From Streptomyces chumphonensis (GTDB taxonomy: Bacteria > Actinomycetota > Actinomycetes > Streptomycetales > Streptomycetaceae), in the NCBI RefSeq assembly GCF_014779715.1, contig NZ_JACXYU010000002.1, positions 1 through 64,000 on the forward strand: a stretch of DNA of 64,000 bases, given 5' to 3'. The notes beneath the pieces are model-generated. The model ran no database searches and was not told where the DNA came from. It was given only the letters and a program-made list of their open reading frames with translations. The position numbers and the translations under genes are program-made. Below, piece by piece: positions 45,535 to 53,275 of this stretch (its first letter is position 1; each line of letters starts with the position of its first letter).

Positions 45535-45550
45535 CGGCCCTCCCGGGCCG
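45535..45550. terminator. Short GC hairpin before the SnoaL-like gene
   Basis: CGGCCC-TCCC-GGGCCG forms a 6-bp stem with a 4-nt loop, ending 21 bp before the SnoaL-like ATG. It lies at or just outside the IS edge. It may be the terminator of a gene lost between KS-beta and this point, or part of the element end. Confidence 0.35.
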
Positions 45551-45571
45551 CCTAACAACTTACGGAGAGCC

Positions 45572-46027
45572 ATGACCATAGCGACGAACGGACGGCCGAC
45601 CGGCGCGATCATCATCACCGGTTCGCTCTACTCCGAAGTACTGCACTTCTACGCTCACCAGATGCAGAGCCTGGACGCCCGGAGGTTCGAAGACTACGCA
45701 GCCTCGTTCACCGAGAGCGGCGTCTTCCGCCACTCCCCACACGCGGAACCGGCCGTGGGGCGCCCGGCAATCGTGCAGGAACTCGTAGACTTCCACCGGA
45801 AATACGATCCGGCCACCGTCCGTCGGCGCCACTGGTTCAACCAGATAGCGCTCACGGCTCAATGCGACGGCACGGTGAAGTCCACTGCCTACGCGCTCGT
45901 CACGACCATTCGGCCCGGTGAGAGACCGGAAATCAACCCGAGCTGCCTGGTGCACGACGTTCTCGCGGTCGAGGGAACCACCGTCCGTGTGGCCTCGCGT
46001 CTGATCACGCACGACCACATCTTCTGA
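45572..46027 (+). CDS. SnoaL/NTF2-like fold enzyme (cyclase or dehydratase type)
   Basis: A 151-residue single-domain protein of the NTF2-like superfamily. Features include VLHFYAHQMQSLDARRFEDYAASFTES, an ESGVFRHSP segment and a C-terminal TTVRVASRLITHDHIF strand. Members in aromatic polyketide clusters include SnoaL-type cyclases, ActVI-ORFA-like proteins and small hydroxylase partners. Which reaction applies here is unknown. ATG at 45572 has GGAG five bases upstream. It is probably the last gene of the KS transcript, now separated from KS-beta by the IS element, and ends at a very strong terminator. Confidence 0.8.
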   Translation: MTIATNGRPTGAIIITGSLYSEVLHFYAHQMQSLDARRFEDYAASFTESGVFRHSPHAEPAVGRPAIVQELVDFHRKYDPATVRRRHWFNQIALTAQCDGTVKSTAYALVTTIRPGERPEINPSCLVHDVLAVEGTTVRVASRLITHDHIF

Positions 46028-46036
46028 GGCGCTTGT

Positions 46037-46082
46037 GCTGCAGGGCCCGCCGCACGGGGAGCCGTGCGGCGGGCCCTGCAGC
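46037..46082. terminator. Very strong bidirectional terminator
   Basis: A perfect 21-bp inverted repeat (46037-46057 with 46062-46082) encloses a 4-nt loop GGAG. It lies between the convergent SnoaL-like gene and the hydroxylase operon, 10 bp after one stop and 15 bp from the other. It is the longest perfect stem noticed in the window. A U-tract is missing on both sides. Confidence 0.85.
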
Positions 46083-46096
46083 TTCAGCTCCTCGTC

Positions 46097-47251
46097 TCAC
46101 GGGGTGCGCGGTGGTTCCCATCCGGTCATGAAACGCACGTAGGCGGTGGCTGCGGGAGGGAACTGCAAGCCGCTGTGTCCCGCACCGCAGGTCACGTCCC
46201 GCCACCGACGTTGCAGTTCCTCAGACTCGTCCTGTGCACGGGTCCCCGCCGTGCGCACGAGCTTCCCCACAGTGCCGGCCAGAAGGTCTGCAGCTAAGGC
46301 GCAGTCACGTCCGTTGCGGGCAATGGTGTGAGCAGACCAGTGCGCCTCATCGACACGCCGTGCCACACTTTCCAGCAGAAGAAGGGCAGCATCGATCTCT
46401 CCCTCAGCCCGCGCATACTGATGCTCGAAGGGGGCGGCTTCCGCAGGCGGAGTGACACCTTCCCTCGAGGCCGTGACCTTGCTGCCGACGATCTGCCACC
46501 AACGGGACAAGGCCGCACGCGCCGAGCCGAGCAGCGGGGCGGCAAGCGTAAGACCGTTCGCCGCCTTCAACGGAATCCGGTGGCATGCCGATGACTCCCC
46601 AGGAGCCGAGCCGGCCAACAGGACGTCCAAAGGCAAGGAGCGGTACTCCGGTACCAGGACGGAGTCGAGTGTCACCGTGTGGCTGCCGGTCCCCCGTAGA
46701 CCGATGGTGCGCCATGTGTCCTCGACTCGGTAGTCGGAGCGGGGAACGGCACATACCCGCACGTGGGCGGCGCCCCCTCGGTGCTCGGGCACCCGCGCGG
46801 CCAGCAGCGCCCAGTCTGCGAAGTCCACAGCACTGACGTACGCCCAACCGCCGCTAACCCGCCACCCTCCCCGCACCGGTCGCGCCGTGCCCGTCGGTGC
46901 GAGACCCGCGCTGATGACGGTGCTCGCCCCTTTCTCCCAAACGTCTTCGGGGCCCGGGGCCGGAAGCGCGGCGACCAGGCGTCCGGCGCTCGCGATGACG
47001 GAAGCACACCACGCCGCAGACGTGCAGCCCCGCCCCACCGTCGCCACCGAGGTGAGAAGAGTCGCGAAATCACCTTCCGCGCCACCATGGACAACTGGTG
47101 CGAAGTGCGCGGGAAAGCCAGCATTCACCACGGCCTCGACGACGGGCGGTGCCAGGCGGCGTTCGGTGTCAGCTACATCCGCGTACCGAGCGGCAACAGC
47201 GGTAGCGTCCGCTGCGGAGGCGGGCGAGGCGAGAGAGGATACGTGGACCAT
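46097..47251 (-). CDS. ActVA-ORF5-like flavin-dependent hydroxylase (acyl-CoA-dehydrogenase fold)
   Basis: A 384-residue FMNH2-utilising monooxygenase component. The N-terminal helical part (RRLAPPVVEAVVNAGFPAHFAPVVHGG), central beta domain (GGWRVSGGWAYVSAVDFADWALLAARV; WRTIGLRGTGSHTVTLDSVLVP) and C-terminal bundle follow the ActVA-ORF5 pattern known from actinorhodin. That enzyme hydroxylates the aromatic ring using reduced flavin supplied by ActVB. No flavin reductase gene is in the window. ATG at 47251 follows AAAGGAA. One TTA codon (46295-46297, complement). It is the last gene of the methyltransferase-glycosyltransferase operon, ending at the hairpin 46037-46082. Confidence 0.88.
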   Translation of the reverse strand: MVHVSSLASPASAADATAVAARYADVADTERRLAPPVVEAVVNAGFPAHFAPVVHGGAEGDFATLLTSVATVGRGCTSAAWCASVIASAGRLVAALPAPGPEDVWEKGASTVISAGLAPTGTARPVRGGWRVSGGWAYVSAVDFADWALLAARVPEHRGGAAHVRVCAVPRSDYRVEDTWRTIGLRGTGSHTVTLDSVLVPEYRSLPLDVLLAGSAPGESSACHRIPLKAANGLTLAAPLLGSARAALSRWWQIVGSKVTASREGVTPPAEAAPFEHQYARAEGEIDAALLLLESVARRVDEAHWSAHTIARNGRDCALAADLLAGTVGKLVRTAGTRAQDESEELQRRWRDVTCGAGHSGLQFPPAATAYVRFMTGWEPPRTP

Positions 47252-47314
47252 CGGCTAGTTCCTTTGGGGAGTGCGTACGAGGTCACGGAAGGCGTGGCGA
47301 ACCGGCTCGGCGGG

Positions 47315-48580
47315 CTACACCCCCGTCTCAATGGCTGACAGGAAGGCCTCCGCGACAGGAGGGAGCCCGCCCATGGCGTCGCGATAGCGTGCTCGCATTT
47401 CGGCGAGTCGTTCTCGCGTACCGATGTCGTACAGCACTGCCTCGAGCCCCCCGACGACCGCCTCCTCGTCGAGGAGTTCGGTGAGCAGGACGGTCTCAGT
47501 GAAGGGATTGTCTCGCAGCATCCCCCGCAGGAAGGCGGTCCACCGAAGCGGCCAGGCGTAGAAGGGAGGTACGGGCCCGGGGAAGGAGTTCAGCCAGCTG
47601 TGCACGGCGGATGTCGGCCCACCCAATCGACCCTTCAGTGCCATGACGTCCTCAGGCCCGTCGGCTCTGACAGAGTTGACGGTCAGCACGCCCGGCACAT
47701 CGGCAAGAATGGCCCGCTCCAGCGCGTAGGAGGTGAGGAAGACCGACGAAATCCCATCGACCGCACCGAGAATCTGGTGGTACCGCGCCACCGTAGGAGC
47801 TGGTTCCACATGGCACCGTTCCGAGGGGAGGCCGAGACCCTCCAGATAGGGGCCCGTCATGACGAAGCGGGTCTGCTGGGGAAGGCGCCGGAGGTAGTGA
47901 CCGAACAGCCGGGGCACCCGCTCGGCGAGTTCACGAGTCGCCGGGCCTGCTCGCGTGCGCATCGCGTGCTGCCACGGAAGTGTAGGAAACATCAGGAGAC
48001 GCTCCTCTGGCGCCGCACCGAGCGAACGTCGCACCTCGAATCGCTCAGCGGCTGTCGAAGGAACGATGTCGCCATTGGCTCGGTAGGGGAGCACGAACTG
48101 GCCGGCTCGCTTGTACGGCGTCTGAGGGCGGTTGACGGGAACGGGCAGGAGACGTGTAGGCATGTCCTCGTCGTGCCGGTCGATGTCGACCACTCGGCCG
48201 AGTACCTCCACGCGGCGACCGGTACGGGGGAGGTCGTACAAATCGATGGGTACGACCGGCGGGCCTAGGTCACACACATACCAAGGATCGGTTTCGTAGT
48301 TCAGTCTGTGCTGGAGCCAATGACCGAGGTAGTCACTGAGTATGATGGCGCGCGGGGCCACACGACGCACCACGGCCGCTACAGTCTCACGCACCCGCGG
48401 CCCCATGCCGTCGTGGACCAGGGAGTAAGGGTAACCGGCGGACCGGATTGCGTCCTCGTTGCCCGCATCAACGACGAAATGCGACTCGATTCCGACAGTG
48501 CTCAACTGATCGGCGAGATCGGTCCCGACCGTCAGCTCGTGCAGAGTTTTAGCGAGCGTGGCTATGAAGAGCAGTCGCAT
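47315..48580 (-). CDS. Probable GT-B-fold glycosyltransferase-like protein, divergent
   Basis: A 421-residue protein with a GT-B look. It starts MRLLFIATLAKTLHELTVGTDLADQL, has a Rossmann-type linker LLMFPTLPWQHAM, and a C-terminal half with RFVMTGPYLEGLGLP. The usual donor-binding HHxGxGT block is replaced by GAVDGISSVFLTSYALERAILADVPGVL, so typical NDP-sugar binding is doubtful. It might be an unusual glycosyltransferase or a partner protein. ATG has AAGGAAG six bases upstream. It lies 18 bp after the 48599-49741 glycosyltransferase and 63 bp before the hydroxylase, all leftward. Confidence 0.6.
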   Translation of the reverse strand: MRLLFIATLAKTLHELTVGTDLADQLSTVGIESHFVVDAGNEDAIRSAGYPYSLVHDGMGPRVRETVAAVVRRVAPRAIILSDYLGHWLQHRLNYETDPWYVCDLGPPVVPIDLYDLPRTGRRVEVLGRVVDIDRHDEDMPTRLLPVPVNRPQTPYKRAGQFVLPYRANGDIVPSTAAERFEVRRSLGAAPEERLLMFPTLPWQHAMRTRAGPATRELAERVPRLFGHYLRRLPQQTRFVMTGPYLEGLGLPSERCHVEPAPTVARYHQILGAVDGISSVFLTSYALERAILADVPGVLTVNSVRADGPEDVMALKGRLGGPTSAVHSWLNSFPGPVPPFYAWPLRWTAFLRGMLRDNPFTETVLLTELLDEEAVVGGLEAVLYDIGTRERLAEMRARYRDAMGGLPPVAEAFLSAIETGV

Positions 48581-48598
48581 GGCAGCTTCCTTGTACAG

Positions 48599-49741
48599 TC
48601 AGGCCTTGACGTGCCGGGCGACCAGCGATTCCACAGTACCGACCACTTCAAACATATTCGGCAGGCCGGATATTTCGGCGGCGAGATCTGCAGCGCGTTC
48701 CCGGTAGGCCGGGTCTGTCAGCACTCGGGCACAGGCCTGCACGATATTCTCCGCCGAGTCTTCTTCAGGGAGGATCATCGTCGCGGCACCGTACCGACTC
48801 AAGCGCTCGCTGTAGTCCACGCAATACGGCAGATAGGGCACGAGTATCTGCGGCACACCATAAGAGGCGTACCCCATCGTCGTATTCCCTCCGGCGTGAT
48901 GTACCACGAGGTCACATTTCGGCGCCGCCTGGGGCAAGGGGATCCACCCCGCCCGGACATGAGGGGGAAGCGGCTGAAGCCGCTGAGCGACGTCCTCAGG
49001 AGCGGCGACAAGGACCTCGACATCCAATTGAGAGACTTTGTCGACGAGTCCTCGCAGGATCCCGAAGTCGGAGTCGGGTGTCACTCGGCTCCCTGCGGAG
49101 ACCAGGACCCGCGGTCTGTCACTCCTGCGGTACGTCCAACTCTGCACAGGTCGCTGGGTCGAGTAAGGCACATACCGCATCAACTGGGCGACCGGCGCGT
49201 CCCAAGGTCGCAGGCTGGGCGGGCAGATGTCGATGAACAAGTCGGGCCGCGGCATGTCGTAGAGGCCCAACTGTTCCATCTCCGGGGCCAACTCCGCAGC
49301 CGCGGCGAGATCGATGGTCCGAGGCTCCCCCATGTCGATGGCCTGCTTGACATAGGGAACGCCCGCATAGGCCGCCACGAGCGGAGCGGCGAAGGCCAGG
49401 GCCCCGCCCACCACCACGTCAGGAGGCCAACGGTCGACCAGCGCCAACAGTCCCTCGAGACAGGAGGCCGCATACCGGCCGAAGGTTCGTCCGTTGAAGA
49501 TGTACCGCTCGTGGAGATCTTCCGGGATGGGAACGCGCACCCCCCGCCGGTCGACCAACGCTTCCTGCATGGCTTTCGAGGACACCGGCACAGCGGGCAG
49601 GGCCGCGTTCATGATGGTCGGCATGCAGTTCTCCGGAGCGGCCATCAGCACCTCATGGCCGGCGTTGCGCATCTCCTGAGCCAGAGGAACGATTCCGAAG
49701 ATCACTCCCGAAGTCCCGCCAGCGACGAAGAGAACCCTCAT
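48599..49741 (-). CDS. GT1-type antibiotic glycosyltransferase (UrdGT2-like)
   Basis: A 380-residue inverting GT-B enzyme predicted to attach an NDP-activated (deoxy)sugar to the polyketide. The N-terminal MRVLFVAGGTSGVIFGIVPLAQEMRNAGHEV has the form seen in UrdGT2-like aromatic polyketide glycosyltransferases. The donor site is VVHHAGGNTTMGYASYGVPQILVP, and PRVLVSAGSRVTP precedes it. The start ATG lies 2 bp after the methyltransferase stop, so the two are coupled. No deoxysugar biosynthesis gene was found in the window, so the sugar must come from elsewhere. Confidence 0.9.
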   Translation of the reverse strand: MRVLFVAGGTSGVIFGIVPLAQEMRNAGHEVLMAAPENCMPTIMNAALPAVPVSSKAMQEALVDRRGVRVPIPEDLHERYIFNGRTFGRYAASCLEGLLALVDRWPPDVVVGGALAFAAPLVAAYAGVPYVKQAIDMGEPRTIDLAAAAELAPEMEQLGLYDMPRPDLFIDICPPSLRPWDAPVAQLMRYVPYSTQRPVQSWTYRRSDRPRVLVSAGSRVTPDSDFGILRGLVDKVSQLDVEVLVAAPEDVAQRLQPLPPHVRAGWIPLPQAAPKCDLVVHHAGGNTTMGYASYGVPQILVPYLPYCVDYSERLSRYGAATMILPEEDSAENIVQACARVLTDPAYRERAADLAAEISGLPNMFEVVGTVESLVARHVKA

Positions 49742-49743
49742 GG

Positions 49744-50565
49744 TCAGGCACTCTTGAGCGCAGTGATGATGCGATATCCCAGGAGATCCCGCTCCAACTG
49801 AGCAACCTTGCCGATCATGGCCTTGAACTCGGCAGCGAACTCGGCGCCGCCCTTGGAGACGACCTTGTGATAGTTCTCCTCGACTGTGCGGTCGATCCGG
49901 GCGGCCGACCTGCGCAGGTGGTATCCGGCGTCCTCGTCGTGCTGCACGGTGAAACCGGCAGAGGTAAGCATCCGAAGGTAGTCCTGTGGTGTGGGGAGTG
50001 CGTCCACAGTGAAGCTCTCGGCGAGGACATCACGCCATTCGGGGGAAAGTGGCATCGTTTCCGCGTAGTCCGAGAGAACCAGCACACCGCCAGGCACCAA
50101 GACTCGCTGCATCTCTTCGATCGCCTTTTGCCGATCGGTCAGATACATCACGCACTCCATGGCCCACACGGCATCGAACGTGGCGTCACCGAACGGCAGG
50201 GCCATTGCGTCCGCCCGCTCGAAGTCGACCCGCTCAGCCACTCCGGCTGCTTCGGCCTCCCGCGTCGCGCCCTCCACCTGATCCGCGCTCACCGTGATGC
50301 CCTTCACGCTTGCGCCGGTGGACTTCGCCAGACGAATCGCCGGTCGGCCCCGACCGCACCCGACATCCAGTAATCGTTGTCCGGGCCCGATCCCCACACG
50401 CTCGACCATCACGTCGGTCAAGCGGTCCTTCGGATCCACTCCGGGACTCTTGTCATCCCAGTAGCCGATGTGCAGGTTCTGCCCCATGAAGATTTCCCAG
50501 AGCCAGCCCCGGTCATCGTAGAACTCGCCGACCTCGTCTGGGGTAAGCGCGTCATGCTCGGCCAT
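49744..50565 (-). CDS. SAM-dependent methyltransferase (RebM-like)
   Basis: A 273-residue class I methyltransferase. The opening EFYDDRGWLWEIFMGQNLHIGYWDD and motif I LLDVGCGRGRPAIRLA, motif FERADAMALPFGDATFDAVWAMECVMYL and EMQRVLVPGGVLVLSDYAE match small-molecule O-methyltransferases such as RebM, which methylates a sugar hydroxyl. Sugar or aglycone O-methylation is therefore likely. First gene of the leftward operon, with start at 50565; the ribosome site is about 11 bases off. A TTA codon is at 50371-50373 (complement, codon 65). Confidence 0.9.
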   Translation of the reverse strand: MAEHDALTPDEVGEFYDDRGWLWEIFMGQNLHIGYWDDKSPGVDPKDRLTDVMVERVGIGPGQRLLDVGCGRGRPAIRLAKSTGASVKGITVSADQVEGATREAEAAGVAERVDFERADAMALPFGDATFDAVWAMECVMYLTDRQKAIEEMQRVLVPGGVLVLSDYAETMPLSPEWRDVLAESFTVDALPTPQDYLRMLTSAGFTVQHDEDAGYHLRRSAARIDRTVEENYHKVVSKGGAEFAAEFKAMIGKVAQLERDLLGYRIITALKSA

Positions 50566-50801
50566 CGGGCACCATCCCTCCCACGTGTGCCATGGGGGTC
50601 TGACGCTGGCAAGGGGTAGTCGAATCGCGTTCGAGGCGCAGTCGCGGAGTCCGTCGGGAACCGCGCCTGGGCCGGTGGCGGGAGCACGGCAGAGGTGCCC
50701 TCGGGCCACCCCGTTGGTTGCACCACTGACGGGCCGCTCCGTAGACGTGCTCTCCACCGAGACGCGATCAGTCCTCCAGAAGAGTGCGTCAGCATCGCCC
50801 T
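50566..50801. promoter_or_regulatory. Divergent promoter region, methyltransferase / third glycosyltransferase
   Basis: A 236-bp region between divergent genes that must contain both operon promoters. A CGAA-tcgcg-TTCG short palindrome lies near 50624-50636. No clear promoter boxes or extended operator were found. A GTG at 50784 is an alternative start for the rightward gene. Confidence 0.4.
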
Positions 50802-51926
50802 ATGAGGATCCTTTTCGCGGTTGACCACCGGCCGGGAGCGATCTCTGCCAGTACCCCGCTGGCCCAAGCCGCCCGCAACGCAGGGCACGACGTCATCATG
50901 GCCGGTCCGTCCTCCGCGGTTCCCCTCATCCTCTCCTACGGTCTGCCGGCGTCCCCTGTGGTTCGGTGGGACACTCCCCCTCACAACACTGCGGCTTCCA
51001 CTGGACCGGCGTCCGAGACGAGTCGCACCCAGACCGAAATCGCCACGCAACCGGCGGAATCACTCAGCGAACTCGTGAACTCATGGGCACCACACCTTGT
51101 CGTCTCCTGCACCGCTGCGACGATGAGGCCCCTCGCGGGGCACGAAGAGCTCCCATGGATGCACCTGGCCTTAGGGCTCCACGAGGCCCGAGGCGTCGAG
51201 GAAGCCAAGGCTTCCGACCTCGCACACAGGCTGCGGGCAGGGGGGCCGAACTTCCGGACGCGGTTCACGGCGACGATCAGCGTCATGCCGCGCTCCATAA
51301 GTCAGCAGGGGGCCGAACCGACACTCCCCATGCGCCACATCATCTGCGGAACGCAACAGCTCGTCGAACCGTGGATGCACCTCAAGGGCGATCGCCCACG
51401 CGTACTGTTCGTGCTCCCGGAGACAGACGGCGTGTCCGCCGCCCACCACCACACGACGCGGCTGATCAAAGCAGCCGCTCACCTTGATGTCGAACTCCTC
51501 ATAGCGAGCACGTCGGGCCCGGACGAGTTCAGCGGATTCCTGCCGCTCGACGCACGTGTCGGCCGCTTTCCGGTGGCTGCCCTGATCGCGACCTGCGACG
51601 CCGTCGCCCATAGCGCGGACGCAGCCACCGCCCTCGACTGTATGGCCGCGGGCGTGCCGCAGATCGTTCTCCCGGCAGGAGGAAGCCGAGCTCACCGAAA
51701 CGCAGTCGTGCCGACCTACGGTGGGGCCCTACAGCTGCACAGCGGACACGAGCACCGAGGACTTGCCGAAGTGGTGCGGTCCGCGCTAGAAGACTCCGTT
51801 GTCCGCGGCGCGGCACGGCGCCTGCGTCTAGAGGTGGAAAGCATGCCTCCTCCAGCCTCCCTAGTGGCCATGCTCGAGCAGTCTGCCGTCTCCCCGGTCG
51901 ATGAGCGAACCGCACGGATCGGCTGA
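50802..51926 (+). CDS. Third glycosyltransferase-like protein, degenerate donor site
   Basis: A 374-residue GT-B protein related to UrdGT2-type enzymes (MRILFAVDHRPGAISASTPLAQAARNAGHDV; PWMHLALGLHEARG). The donor-binding block normally reading HHxGxGT is AVAHSADAATALDCMAAGVPQIVLPA, so both the His-His and the Gly pattern are changed. It could be inactive and act as an auxiliary protein for the true glycosyltransferase, or have shifted donor specificity. The start at 50802 is chosen by family; GTG 50784 is possible. TTA codon at 51171-51173 (codon 124). The next gene is an MFS exporter. Confidence 0.78.
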   Translation: MRILFAVDHRPGAISASTPLAQAARNAGHDVIMAGPSSAVPLILSYGLPASPVVRWDTPPHNTAASTGPASETSRTQTEIATQPAESLSELVNSWAPHLVVSCTAATMRPLAGHEELPWMHLALGLHEARGVEEAKASDLAHRLRAGGPNFRTRFTATISVMPRSISQQGAEPTLPMRHIICGTQQLVEPWMHLKGDRPRVLFVLPETDGVSAAHHHTTRLIKAAAHLDVELLIASTSGPDEFSGFLPLDARVGRFPVAALIATCDAVAHSADAATALDCMAAGVPQIVLPAGGSRAHRNAVVPTYGGALQLHSGHEHRGLAEVVRSALEDSVVRGAARRLRLEVESMPPPASLVAMLEQSAVSPVDERTARIG

Positions 51927-52011
51927 GTTCCGCACCGTCTCGGCTCTCACGGCACTTCATGGGGCCGCCCTTCCGACCATTCGCTTCTTCCGCATCGCCT
52001 ACGGAGTGTCC

Positions 52012-53259
52012 GTGCATACGCCAGCTTCACCATCGGCCGCATCCACATCCCTCGGCCCCGGCCGGGGAGCTCTGCTCGTCCTGCTGCTCGGCTCGACGTT
52101 GACGATCATGGCAGGAACGGTCATCGCACCGGTGGTCAGCGTCATCAGGGGCGATTTGGGGGTCAGTGGCACGCAGGCTGGACTGATCCTCACTGCGCAC
52201 GGCCTCTCCCTCGCCATCGTCAGCCCCTGTGTGGGGTGGGCGATCGACCGCTGGGGGGTGCGGTTACCGCTGGCGGGCGGGTTGGTGCTCTACGGGATCG
52301 CAGGTGGCGCCGGCGTCTTCATCGAGTCCTACACCACGCTGATCATCAGCCGGTTCGTGTTCGGCGTCGGTGCCGCTGCCCTGTTCAGCGGCACCACGGT
52401 GGCGTTGCTGGCGCTCTACCGGGGCACCATGCGCGACAAGGTGGCGGGATGGCGGGGTACCGCCATCAGCCTCGGCGGCATCGTCTGGCCGCTCGTCGGT
52501 GGAGGGCTGGGGACCTTGTCCTGGCACGGCCCCTTCGCCGTGTACCTGCTCGGCATCCCCCTGGGCATCGCGGTCCTGGCCACGCTGCCGAGGACGGCGC
52601 CTCCGCCGCGGCAGGCCGGCACAGGGGCGATCGCATTCATCCGACGACAGCCCCGTCTTCTGACCCTCTACGCGCTCTCCCTCTTCAGTTCCTTCTTGCT
52701 GTACGTACTGGCGGTCTTCCTTCCGCAACGACTCACCGAGCTCGGCACCGCCGACCCTTTCGTGATCTCCCTCGTGGTGACGAGCACGTCGGTCTCGGGG
52801 AGTCTGGTCGGCCTGTGCTACGCCACGTTGAAGGGTCGACTCGGCTACGTCAGTCTGCTGCGTGCGGCCCTCGCGCTGTGGACCCTCGCGCTGCTGATCA
52901 TCGCCATGGCGGGGCACCCCGCGCTGCTGACCCTGGCCACCGTGCTGTTCGGCCTGGGCAGCGGTGTCGCGGTTCCGGCGCTGGCGATGATGATCGGAGA
53001 GTCCGCCCCGCCCGCCCTCCGCGGACAGGTCATGTCTCTGTCGGGCACCGCCAACTTCCTGGGTCAGTTCATCGCACCGCTGATCGTAGGACCGGTGATC
53101 GGAGCGACATCGATAGCGACAGGGTTTCTCGCCGCGGCCGGCGTGGGACTCATCGTCTGCCTGGCGTCGTTCGCCATGCGGGACGACCAGCCGTCGCAGA
53201 CCGAGGACGTTCCCCCGACCACGGTGGACGGCGCCCCGCGGGCAGACCGGCACGACTGA
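52012..53259 (+). CDS. MFS drug-efflux transporter
   Basis: A 415-residue major facilitator with about 12 hydrophobic segments. It has the loop motif GWAIDRWGVRLPLAGG after helix 2 and an internal TMR-rich loop (YRGTMRDKVAGWRGT). It probably exports the glycosylated polyketide. The GTG at 52012 has GGAG seven bases away; an ATG at 51901 that overlaps the previous gene by 26 bp is the alternative and adds 37 mostly polar residues. TTA codon at 52264-52266. Last gene of the island on this side; its end converges on the NUDIX gene, with a small AGCGG/CCGCT stem at 53265-53277. Confidence 0.9.
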   Translation: MHTPASPSAASTSLGPGRGALLVLLLGSTLTIMAGTVIAPVVSVIRGDLGVSGTQAGLILTAHGLSLAIVSPCVGWAIDRWGVRLPLAGGLVLYGIAGGAGVFIESYTTLIISRFVFGVGAAALFSGTTVALLALYRGTMRDKVAGWRGTAISLGGIVWPLVGGGLGTLSWHGPFAVYLLGIPLGIAVLATLPRTAPPPRQAGTGAIAFIRRQPRLLTLYALSLFSSFLLYVLAVFLPQRLTELGTADPFVISLVVTSTSVSGSLVGLCYATLKGRLGYVSLLRAALALWTLALLIIAMAGHPALLTLATVLFGLGSGVAVPALAMMIGESAPPALRGQVMSLSGTANFLGQFIAPLIVGPVIGATSIATGFLAAAGVGLIVCLASFAMRDDQPSQTEDVPPTTVDGAPRADRHD

Positions 53260-53275
53260 CCGCGAGCGGGACCCG

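Noticed and set aside
45361..45571. The remaining C-terminal part of an interrupted ACP gene
   Set aside because: No frame in this stretch shows an ACP-like helix pattern or a DSL motif, and the sequence looks like an IS110 non-coding end.
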